DNA from: Thermoflexus hugenholtzii JAD2
Lineage (GTDB): Bacteria; Chloroflexota; UBA11872; UBA12225
DNA length: 62,175 nt
Assembly: GCA_945865725.1 (NCBI GenBank)
Contig: CAMBEO010000006.1
Location: forward strand, 1 to 62,175
Direction of reading: 5' to 3'
In this document: one piece after another, positions 26,575-34,945 of the stretch
Position numbering within the stretch: the stretch's first letter is position 1
Layout: each line of letters starts with the position of its first letter
Made by a program: the position numbers and the translations under genes
The notes under the pieces: generated by a model
What the model saw: only the letters and a program-made list of their open reading frames with translations
The model's database searches: none
Told to the model about the DNA's origin: nothing

Positions 26575-27514
26575 GGATCGTGGTGATGCGGTACGGGTCC
26601 TTGCCCTGTGACTCGTGCCAGACCCGCACGATCAACTCCGCGACCAACCCGATCACCACGAACTGGACGCCGACCAGGAAGCTCATCACCGAGAGCAGGA
26701 GCAGAGGGCTCTCGATCAGCGACTTCGCGAAAACGACCTTGTCAAACACGATGTACGCAAGCGTGATTCCGCTGATCGCGACGCTCGCGAGGCCTGCTCC
26801 GCCAAGAATGTAGATCGGCTTCGATCCGAAGTCGCCAAGGAACTGCACGGTCAAGAGGTCAAGCATCACCTTGACAGTGCGGTTGATCCCGTACTTCGAG
26901 GTGCCGTGCTTGCGGGCGTGATGGCTTACCACGATCTCGGTGATCGTCCCGCCGGCTTGCTTCACCAGCGCTGGCAGGAACCGGTGCATCTCGCCGTAAA
27001 TCTGCACGTCCTTGATGAACTCCGACCGGTAAATCTTGAGCGTGCACCCGACGTCGTGCAGGGGCACTCGCGTGACGCGGGCGATGATTCGGTTTGCGAT
27101 CTCGGACGGGAGCCGCCGCGAGAGGTATGCGTCGTGCCGGTCCTTGCGCCAGCCGCTGACCAGATCGAAGCCCTCGCGGATCGTCGCGAGCAGGCGCGGG
27201 ATGTCCGCCGGGTCGTTCTGGAGGTCGGCGTCCATGAGGACGACGTAATCGCCCCGAGCGAGGTCGATCCCGGCGGCGAGGGCGGCGGACTGCCCGTAGT
27301 TCCGACGCAAGCGGACCATGCGATAGCGCGGGTCGAGGTTCCCGATCGACACCATCCGCTGCCATGATCCATCGCGCGAACCGTCATCGACGAGGATGGC
27401 CTCTGCCGGCTCACCGATCCGGTCAAGGACCGCCCGAAGCGCCGTGTCGAGGTCCTCGAGCGATCCGGCCTCGTTGTAGACCGGGATCACGACCGATAGC
27501 GCGACATTACCCAT
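26519..27514 (-). CDS. GT2 family glycosyltransferase (GtrB/DPM1-like), two C-terminal TMs
   Basis: LSVVIPVYNEAGSLEDL; ILVDDGSRDGS; DYVVLMDADLQNDPADIP; SGWRKDRHD. Confidence 0.9.
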   Translation of the reverse strand: MGNVALSVVIPVYNEAGSLEDLDTALRAVLDRIGEPAEAILVDDGSRDGSWQRMVSIGNLDPRYRMVRLRRNYGQSAALAAGIDLARGDYVVLMDADLQNDPADIPRLLATIREGFDLVSGWRKDRHDAYLSRRLPSEIANRIIARVTRVPLHDVGCTLKIYRSEFIKDVQIYGEMHRFLPALVKQAGGTITEIVVSHHARKHGTSKYGINRTVKVMLDLLTVQFLGDFGSKPIYILGGAGLASVAISGITLAYIVFDKVVFAKSLIESPLLLLSVMSFLVGVQFVVIGLVAELIVRVWHESQGKDPYRITTIHEQDVVALPVSAPDHAPA

Positions 27515-27585
27515 CTGCTCATCTCCCCGGGTGCATGCCCGGAGACCCGACCTCTCGGTGGCCAGCCGGCTCGAACGTACTGGTC

Positions 27586-28443
27586 CTACGCCTTCTTCGG
27601 GCGCTCGCGGCGCCAGAAGCGCACCGCCGAAAGCGGTACGGACTCCATCTGGAACGCGTGGCCAAACCCGCCGTACTCCATTGTGCGCAAGAGCCACCCC
27701 GATTGCGCGAGCGACGGGCCGTAGTAGAACGAGGCGTCCCCGTACGCAACGCCATCGATCCCCTCGGCGCTCGCCGGGACGTGGTCCGATCGCCCATGCC
27801 GGAGCCAGAAGCGTCCGCCAACCCGCACCTGGAATGCGGTCCAGGTGCCGAGGCGATCGGTTTCGACATCAAACGCGACCTCGTCGCGGGCATCGCGCAG
27901 GAATGCCGTCCGGTATCGCGCGAGTTCCTCGCGAAGGGCGCCCGGACCCCGGACGCCCAGGTAGGCCCGCGCCGTTGCCGCCATGTCGCCCTCGATCACC
28001 AATACGTCGGCGCCCTGGTCCGGTGCGAGGAACAGGACGGCGAACGTGAACGCGCCGCGTTCGTCATTCGTCTGCGCGAGGGCGACCGCGTCGATCCGGA
28101 AGTTCAAGGTAAACGAGGAGGCGTTCCAGAACGCCGGGTCGCTCGTATCGACTTCAACCACGTCGCCGGCCCAGACGTCACCCCCAAGGCGGTCCAGCAT
28201 TGCCGCCGCCTCGTCAGTGTCGTCCGGGTCGGTCCCTCGCCGGACAGAACGGGGCCCACGATCCAAGGGGGGGGCTGTCGGGGCGACAAAGGCCTGGTTC
28301 CAGAGGCGTCGAACGCGTTCGGGGATGCTCTCGCCGGCCACGTGGTCCCGCCCTTCGGCGCAGTCTGGGGGCGCTGGCGCCCTGCCGGCCCTGGATGCGG
28401 CTCTCGATTGCGGGAGCAGTCTAACGTGATCCCCCCGATACAC
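27586..28443 (-). CDS. Hypothetical protein
   Basis: Coherent ORF downstream of a divergent promoter region; 5' end uncertain. Confidence 0.45.
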   Translation of the reverse strand: MYRGDHVRLLPQSRAASRAGRAPAPPDCAEGRDHVAGESIPERVRRLWNQAFVAPTAPPLDRGPRSVRRGTDPDDTDEAAAMLDRLGGDVWAGDVVEVDTSDPAFWNASSFTLNFRIDAVALAQTNDERGAFTFAVLFLAPDQGADVLVIEGDMAATARAYLGVRGPGALREELARYRTAFLRDARDEVAFDVETDRLGTWTAFQVRVGGRFWLRHGRSDHVPASAEGIDGVAYGDASFYYGPSLAQSGWLLRTMEYGGFGHAFQMESVPLSAVRFWRRERPKKA

Positions 28444-28453
28444 TCGGGCGGGG

Positions 28454-29326
28454 ATGCCCGGCCTGCCGATCGTGTCGGCCTGGCTGGCTCACCCGCCCAG
28501 GACGCGCGCGATGCTTCCGCTGATCGAAATTGATATCGACCCGGTGATCGCCCAGTTCGGGCCCTTCGCGCTGCGCTGGTACAGCCTCATGATCATGGCC
28601 GGCATTTATGGCGGCACCCTTGCAGCGGCGCGATTTGCCGGCGATCGGGGCATCGACCAGGACCATGTCTACTCGGTGGCCGTCTGGGTGGTGGTTGCTG
28701 GGATCATCGGTGCCCGCCTCACGCACGTGATCGACCGATGGGATCTCTATCGAGACCACCCCGAACGCGTCTTCCTGATCTACCAGGGAGGCATCGCGAT
28801 CTGGGGGGGGCTGGTCGCGGGCGGGATCGCGGTCTGGGCGTACGCTCGTCGGAACGGCGTGCCGTTCTGGCGTTTCGCCGACGCGATCTCCCACGGAGCG
28901 ATCCTTGGGCAAGCCATCGGACGGATCGGATGCATCGTCAACGGTGACGTGGCGGGAAGGCCCACGGGGGCGGACTGGGGGTTCGTTTACCTTCACCCCG
29001 GCGCGCTCCTTCCGAAGCTGTCGTACTTCGGGGTGCCAACCCATCCATACCCGCTCTACGAGCTTGTCTGGGACGTCGCCCTGTTCGGACTGCTGTTCGT
29101 GGTCGCTCGCCGGGTTCGCATCGACGGGGCCGTCTTCCTCACGTACGCCGCCGTGTACTCGATGGCACGCTTCGTCCTCACGATGGTCCGCGAGGAGGGA
29201 GTCTGGGCGTTCGGCCTCCAGCAGGCCCAGATCGTGTCACTGGCGACGTTCGCGCTCGCGGCTTGGACGCTCGCACGACGGGCCCGTCTCGCGGCTGCTC
29301 CCGCCACGGTGGCCGACGCCCCGTGA
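28454..29326 (+). CDS. lgt: Prolipoprotein diacylglyceryl transferase
   Basis: FGPFALRWYSLMIMAG; GGLVAGGIAVW; GQAIGRIGCIVNGDVAGRPT; HPYPLYE (an alternative start exists at 28511). Confidence 0.93.
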   Translation: MPGLPIVSAWLAHPPRTRAMLPLIEIDIDPVIAQFGPFALRWYSLMIMAGIYGGTLAAARFAGDRGIDQDHVYSVAVWVVVAGIIGARLTHVIDRWDLYRDHPERVFLIYQGGIAIWGGLVAGGIAVWAYARRNGVPFWRFADAISHGAILGQAIGRIGCIVNGDVAGRPTGADWGFVYLHPGALLPKLSYFGVPTHPYPLYELVWDVALFGLLFVVARRVRIDGAVFLTYAAVYSMARFVLTMVREEGVWAFGLQQAQIVSLATFALAAWTLARRARLAAAPATVADAP

Positions 29327-29425
29327 TCGCCGCCCGGGCCACACGAGCCAGGACGACACGAACGATCATCCTTCCCTCCTGGCGATGGGCACGGAGGCCC
29401 GCGGACCCTTTCCCGCCGGTGCAAG

Positions 29426-31420
29426 GTGATGGATGATCGCCTAGCCCTCGCGCTGACGCTGGCACTGCCGCTCCTGACCGCAGCAAGCGCGTTCGCGGCA
29501 ATCGCCCGGCCTGCACGGGCATTGGTAGGTGTCTTGCTCGTGGCCGCGGTCATCGACGCGGTCGCTGGCGTCGCGATCCTTCCGGGGATCCGACGGGGCC
29601 TCGCCGCACCCGAGGCCGGCGTCGCGACATGGTCGCCGCTCGGCCTCTATGGGGTGGAACTGACGGTGCGCACCCAAGCGCTTGGCAGCTTCCTCGCCGT
29701 GCCGGGCGTCGTCGCCGCGGTCGTCGGGTGGTTTCGAGCGTACGGCCCACCTTGGCGCGACCCGTCCGGCAAGGCCGTGCCGGCGGGGCGTCCGGTGGTC
29801 GATGCCGCCCTGCTCGTCGCGGTCTCAGGGGGCACGTGGGCACTGGTGGCGGGAGACCTGGTGTCGATCGTGCTCGGCACCGGCGCGTTCGTCGTCGCGA
29901 CCGCTGGTGCCCTTGCTGCCGTAGGGGCCGTGCGCGCCGCCAGATGGCGACTCGTGGTCACCGGCGCGATGAGTTTTGGCCTGCTGGTGTGCATGCTCCT
30001 CCTCGGCAAGGTGAACGGGTCCTTTGCCGCGGGGCAACTTGCTTCTGTCAGTTTCAGCGACGCCAGTCTGGCCGGGCTCGTCATGGTCGCGTCTGGACTT
30101 GGCAACGCCGTGCCTTTCCACGCGTGGGCGCTTCGTCTTTGCCGGCAGCCCCTGATGCCCGCGGTCGCCGCTACCGGGAGCGCCGTTTCGCTTGCACTCG
30201 TTGACATCGCTTTCGTAACCACCGGCGGCGAGCTTGCAGGCCCATGGCGGACGTTTCTCACGGCCCTCGGATTGTTCGCGATCATCGGATCGATTGGCTG
30301 GTCGTGGTCCACCAGTCATCCCCGAATGCGGCTTGCCACGCTCCTGGGTGGTCGCACCGGGTTGACGCTCATGGCGCTCGCCAGCGGCGCGCCCGCAACA
30401 ATGAGCGCGCTCACCCTCTTGCATGGCGTCGCCGCGACAGGAGCGGCGATCCTGTGGGTCGCCGCCCCCGGAGCCGCCGCATCGTCGCCACCCACTCCCG
30501 TATCGCGCGCCACCTCGGGAGGAACTGGGGGTGGAGGCCTCCGAGCGACGCGGTCCTTCCCTCTTACCCCTCCCGCGCCTGCAGGGTCGCTCACGGGGAA
30601 CGGGAAGGTCAGGGGGATGGTGACGACCGACGCGTGGCGAAGTGCCGTGCCTTGGATCGTCGTGCTCGTGGTGGCCACGGCGGTGGGCCTTCCGGGAACC
30701 ATCGGCGGACTTGCAGCGGACACGTATCTCAGCGCCCTGACGGCGTCAAGCGAAGCCGGAGGGTGGCTGCGCCTTGCGGCCCTCCTCCTCGATACCGCGA
30801 CGATCGGCGCAAGCGGCGCGGTCCTCGGCGCATGGCTGCGACCGAAGCGTTCGACGCGCGACGGGACGTCCCGATCCCCCATCCATCAACCTGATGGATG
30901 GGCCATGCCCGACGACGGATGGCGGGCACGACCCTCGGTGTTTGGATCGCTCGCCGCGATGCTCCCGTGGCTGGGAGTCGCCATTGGGCTCGCGGTCATC
31001 GTCGCGCCCGCCGTACTTCCGCTGACGTTCGTCGGCCCGTGGTTCGGTCCCATCAGCGTCGTCGCTGCCGGGACAAGCACTCCACCCCGACTTGTCGATG
31101 CGCTTCGGATTGCGAGCCCGGACCGGATCCTCCTCGCTGGCGCCGCCGCGGTCGCCCTCTACCGGATCCAGAAAGGGGAAGAGATGCTGCCGGCGGTCGC
31201 GCGGGCGATGCTCGGCATCGGGGTCGTGATTGCGACGCCCCTTCTTCGCATCGGCCGAGGCGTCGTGTTGGTCGTTCGTGGTGCGCTCGACCTCTTGCTG
31301 GTTCGCCTGGTCTCGTTGAGCGACCAGGCGTCATCGACGGCGCGCCTGGTCGAGGAGCGTTACTACGCCGCCGTCGCTGTCGTCGTCATTGTCGTGCTGC
31401 TCTACAGTGTCGGGCGATGA
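29426..31420 (+). CDS. Divergent NuoL/M/N (Mrp/Hyf antiporter-like) membrane subunit
   Basis: Polytopic; GLGNAVPFHAWALRL aligns by eye to the K-x-x-x-[FV]P[FL]HxW motif of proton-conducting subunits but lacks the Lys. Confidence 0.6.
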   Translation: MMDDRLALALTLALPLLTAASAFAAIARPARALVGVLLVAAVIDAVAGVAILPGIRRGLAAPEAGVATWSPLGLYGVELTVRTQALGSFLAVPGVVAAVVGWFRAYGPPWRDPSGKAVPAGRPVVDAALLVAVSGGTWALVAGDLVSIVLGTGAFVVATAGALAAVGAVRAARWRLVVTGAMSFGLLVCMLLLGKVNGSFAAGQLASVSFSDASLAGLVMVASGLGNAVPFHAWALRLCRQPLMPAVAATGSAVSLALVDIAFVTTGGELAGPWRTFLTALGLFAIIGSIGWSWSTSHPRMRLATLLGGRTGLTLMALASGAPATMSALTLLHGVAATGAAILWVAAPGAAASSPPTPVSRATSGGTGGGGLRATRSFPLTPPAPAGSLTGNGKVRGMVTTDAWRSAVPWIVVLVVATAVGLPGTIGGLAADTYLSALTASSEAGGWLRLAALLLDTATIGASGAVLGAWLRPKRSTRDGTSRSPIHQPDGWAMPDDGWRARPSVFGSLAAMLPWLGVAIGLAVIVAPAVLPLTFVGPWFGPISVVAAGTSTPPRLVDALRIASPDRILLAGAAAVALYRIQKGEEMLPAVARAMLGIGVVIATPLLRIGRGVVLVVRGALDLLLVRLVSLSDQASSTARLVEERYYAAVAVVVIVVLLYSVGR

Positions 31421-31499
31421 TCGTGACCTTCTGGAGCACGGCAAGGATGCCCGCGGACCTTGCCAGCGCAATCTCAAAAATGTCGTCGCCGACGTCTGA

Positions 31500-32234
31500 A
31501 TGGGACACGTGCGAGTGCTGAACGAGTTCGTCCTGCTCGTCCTGCTTGTCGTGGTTGCCTCGCTGCTGAGCGTCTCAGTCGAATGGCACGTCGCCTTGGC
31601 CTGCCTCTGGCTCGTCTATGGGATCGCCAGCACGTGGCTCGCCGTCGTCGCGACCCCCGAACTGGCCGGTGCCAAGCTCGTCACCGGCTCGACGGTCTGC
31701 GTGCTCCTCGCGCCAAGCCTTCGAGCACTGTCGGCAGAGCGCGCCCGGAGTACCGGACGGGTGCGCCGCCTCGTCGATACGGCTGGAAGTACGGCGGTAG
31801 ACGAGCCGTTCATGCTGGTCGGGGCGATCCTTGTGGCGGCGGCGTCCATCGCGCTCTCGCAGGCCTTCCCGATCGTGGGATCCGCGACGAACTTCGCGTG
31901 GTACTGGCTTGGCTTGCTCGGCCTGCTCTTGATCATGCTTTCGCGCGACCTCGTTCGGGTTGGCATCGGCCTCCTCCTCCTCCTCAATGCGGTCGACCTT
32001 CTGGACACGCTCGCGGCTAGCCACCAGGGGGTCGGTGCGATCGGTGCCCGTAGCGTCGTCACGATCGTGCTCGCGCTCGCCCTCGGCGTCGTGTGGACGG
32101 CCGTCCACGCGCGGGCAGTGACAGGTGCGCCGCCACCTCCGGTGCCGACGCTCTCGCTCATCGGCCGGCCGGTCGGAGACCTTGACCAGTCCGACCAGCA
32201 GGCGGTGGACGAGGCGGCGTCGCAGGCGGGATAG
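31500..32234 (+). CDS. MbhD(DUF4040)-like plus NuoK/MrpC-like fusion membrane subunit
   Basis: N-half ALACLWLVYGIASTWLAVVATPELAGAKLVTGSTVCVLLA (DUF4040-like); C-half SRDLVRVGIGLLLLLNAVDLL (compare NuoK RNLI..LIGLE..LNAVNL). Confidence 0.6.
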   Translation: MGHVRVLNEFVLLVLLVVVASLLSVSVEWHVALACLWLVYGIASTWLAVVATPELAGAKLVTGSTVCVLLAPSLRALSAERARSTGRVRRLVDTAGSTAVDEPFMLVGAILVAAASIALSQAFPIVGSATNFAWYWLGLLGLLLIMLSRDLVRVGIGLLLLLNAVDLLDTLAASHQGVGAIGARSVVTIVLALALGVVWTAVHARAVTGAPPPPVPTLSLIGRPVGDLDQSDQQAVDEAASQAG

Positions 32235-32239
32235 GGCGA

Positions 32240-33706
32240 GTGGCGACGACCGTGTCACTCGGAGTGATCGCGCTTCCTGTGGTCAGCCCTCTTGTCGCCG
32301 CGGCGATCCTGGCCTTGGCGATGGCCCTCGTTCACGGGCGCGGCGGATCGGATGGCGCCGTACGGCGCGCGCCGTGGGCGCTCGTCCTGCCGGTCATCAA
32401 CTGGCTTCCGGCTCTGGCGATGGTGGGCGCGGCCGTCGCGGTCGCGCGACTGCCCGACGCGGCCGCCATCCCGATCGGCTCGTGGTCACTCGGGGTGGGT
32501 GCCGTCGCGCGCGTCCAGTCGGTGTTCGCGTTCGGGGCCGGCGCCTTCATCGCTGCCCTCGGGGCGGCCTCCGATCGGGGACCAGCCACGGCGATCGCCG
32601 CCGTGATCGCGTCGTCGTCGATCGTCATCGGCGCCGTGGCGGGCGACGATGCGCGGGTCGGCGCCGCCGGCATCCACGTCGCCGTGCTCGTCACGGCGAT
32701 GGTCATGGCCACGGCTGGCACCGACGGCACGGCTGGCCGGTCGGGATGGCGTGCCGCGACAACCTACTTGACGCTGGCAAGCCTCGGCCTCGTGATCTTG
32801 CTTGCCGGCTTCTCGCTTGCTGACATCCTGCGGATCAGTCCGGGAGGCCTCGTCACCGAGGCGTTCGCGATCGCGGTCCTCGCCGTTGGCTTCGCCCTGG
32901 CGATCGGCCTGGTCCCGCTCCACTTCTGGGTGCCGGTGGTCTCCTTGCGGTCAGGCGAAGGCGGGGCGATGCTGGCTTTGGGGCTCGTGGCTCCCGCCAC
33001 CGTGGGCTTTCTGGTGCAAGTGCTTTCTGGCCTTCCGCAACTCGGCAGCGAGGTGCTGACTGCGCGCCTACTAGTCATTGGCGGACTGCTCGGGTGTGCG
33101 GGAGGCGCGATCGGCGCCGTGGCACCCGGGCGTCTTGGGCGACGGGTTGGCTATGCGGTGATCGCTGGCCTCGGCCCGGTCTTGCTTGGCATCGGATCCG
33201 GCACGCGTATCGGCGTCGCGGGGGCCTTGGTGGCGCTCGCCCATCACGCCACGTGCATGATTGTCCTGGTCGGATCGGCCGCCGCGCTCGAGGGGCGACC
33301 GGATCGCCAACGCCCGGCAGGCGCATCGCGACGCGCGGTTCAGATGGCGTTCGTCCTGGCCGCCATCGCCTCGAGCGGGATCCCGCCGCTTGGCGGATTC
33401 GCCGCACGATGGGCCGTGATGCAGGCCTTGTCGCTCGCGGACTGGCGCCTGGCGATGGCGGTGGGCGTGTCGTCGCTCGTGGTGTTGGCGGGGCTCCTCG
33501 TGGGCGCCAGTCGCTGGCCCGGTGACCGGCCTGAAACTCCCGTCGAAGGCGACCTAGGGTCCCGACCCCAATGGAAGTTGTCGGGTTCGGCGTGGGTCCT
33601 GCTTGCGTCCACCGTCGCCGCGTGCGCCTTAAGCGTCTTGCCATCACCAGTGCTCGACCAGGCGCACCGTGCGACCGCCCAGTTGACGTACCTGAGACCG
33701 TTCTAG
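32240..33706 (+). CDS. Divergent NuoN/M-like proton-conducting membrane subunit
   Basis: FALAIGLVPLHFWVPVVSLRSGEGGAMLALG aligns by eye to GFxFKLGLVPFHxWxPDVY of NuoN. Confidence 0.65.
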   Translation: MATTVSLGVIALPVVSPLVAAAILALAMALVHGRGGSDGAVRRAPWALVLPVINWLPALAMVGAAVAVARLPDAAAIPIGSWSLGVGAVARVQSVFAFGAGAFIAALGAASDRGPATAIAAVIASSSIVIGAVAGDDARVGAAGIHVAVLVTAMVMATAGTDGTAGRSGWRAATTYLTLASLGLVILLAGFSLADILRISPGGLVTEAFAIAVLAVGFALAIGLVPLHFWVPVVSLRSGEGGAMLALGLVAPATVGFLVQVLSGLPQLGSEVLTARLLVIGGLLGCAGGAIGAVAPGRLGRRVGYAVIAGLGPVLLGIGSGTRIGVAGALVALAHHATCMIVLVGSAAALEGRPDRQRPAGASRRAVQMAFVLAAIASSGIPPLGGFAARWAVMQALSLADWRLAMAVGVSSLVVLAGLLVGASRWPGDRPETPVEGDLGSRPQWKLSGSAWVLLASTVAACALSVLPSPVLDQAHRATAQLTYLRPF

Positions 33707-34830
33707 CGTCGTCCGCCGTCGGCATGGGTTGCGACCCAACCTGCCCCTGACGACGACCGCTCGACCGCGTCGACGACTCGCTGGGCGGCGACACCATCCG
33801 CGAACCCTGGCCACGCATCGTCACCCTGCACGGGAGGCAGGCCCCGCAACCGGCGCACGATCCGGATCGCATGAGCACGAGGGAACTCGTCGAAGGGCAG
33901 GTCGATGTCGAAAGGCGTGGGGACGACCGCGAAGCGCCCAGTCGAGGCCGGCGCGAGACGCACGGTCGCCGGCTCGCCCCGCTCCTCCTCGAGGACGGCC
34001 GTCCCCTCGTCACCACTCAGCTCGATGCGACGGTAGGAGGCGCGCCCGTAGGCGACCTGGCTCACCTGCACCGTGCCCGTGGCGCCGCCTTCCAGGCACG
34101 CCACGAATGACGCGGTGTCGTCCGCGGTAACCCGCGCGATCGCCGTGCCGCCCGCCGCATCAGGACGCATCGTGACGACCGTCCTGGCAGCGCCAGACAC
34201 CGCGACCACCTCGCCCGCAAGCCAGCGGAGGGCGTCGACCATGTGGATGCCAACGTCAAGAAGGGCGCCCCCGCCGCGTTCCCGAAGCATGCGGAAGGCA
34301 ATTGGCGCGGTCGGGTCGGCGCGAATGCCCTGTTGAAAGCTGATCGCGAAATGGCGCAGGCGCCCGACCCGGCCTGCCTGGACAAGCGTCCAGAGGTGCT
34401 TAAACGGGACGGTCGAGCGGTACGTGAAGTTCACCGCGGTCCGGACGCCGGCGACCTCCGCGGCGCGAGCCATCTCCTCGGCCTCGGCGAATGTCACGCC
34501 CAGCGGCTTCTCGCACAACACGTGCATGCCGCGTTCGACCGCCTCAAGCACCATCGCGTGGTGCACGTCGTTCGGGGTTGCGACGACGACCGAGTCCGGG
34601 CGGGTCTCGTCAAGCATCCGTCGAAAATCGTCGAAAGACGCGCCGACGCCATTGCGGGCGGCGATGTCTGACACCTTCGCAAGCGTCGGACCGAAAAGCC
34701 CGACAACCTCCACGCCGGGCGTCGCGACCAGTCCCGGGATCAGCACCCGTTGCGAGAAGGAGCCGACGCCAGCGACGGCAACCCGGAAGCGGGGCGTGTC
34801 GTCGGTCCTGATGGCAAGTCGATCGGTCAT
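33703..34830 (-). CDS. Gfo/Idh/MocA family oxidoreductase
   Basis: FRVAVAGVGSFSQRVLIPGL; VVVATPNDVHHAMVLEAVERGMHVLCEKPLG; GGGALLDVGIHMVDALRWL. Confidence 0.9.
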   Translation of the reverse strand: MTDRLAIRTDDTPRFRVAVAGVGSFSQRVLIPGLVATPGVEVVGLFGPTLAKVSDIAARNGVGASFDDFRRMLDETRPDSVVVATPNDVHHAMVLEAVERGMHVLCEKPLGVTFAEAEEMARAAEVAGVRTAVNFTYRSTVPFKHLWTLVQAGRVGRLRHFAISFQQGIRADPTAPIAFRMLRERGGGALLDVGIHMVDALRWLAGEVVAVSGAARTVVTMRPDAAGGTAIARVTADDTASFVACLEGGATGTVQVSQVAYGRASYRRIELSGDEGTAVLEEERGEPATVRLAPASTGRFAVVPTPFDIDLPFDEFPRAHAIRIVRRLRGLPPVQGDDAWPGFADGVAAQRVVDAVERSSSGAGWVATHADGGRR

Positions 34831-34945
34831 CGAGGACGGCTCCCTGGCGATGGTACCCTCGACCGTTCACCCCGCGTGGTACCGGCCTCCGTGCAGGAGA
34901 GGCTCGTGTCCGCGCCGGAGCGCCGGCTGGAGGGCCGCCCACTCG

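Noticed and set aside
31417-31521. 34-aa ORF (MIVTFWSTARMPADL...) coupled by ATGA to the NuoL/M-like gene
   Set aside because: Very short, overlaps the next gene start, no supporting features; possible but not supportable
29426-33706. DAB-type inorganic carbon pump
   Set aside because: A NuoL-like protein is present but no DabA (UPF0753-like) partner is encoded nearby
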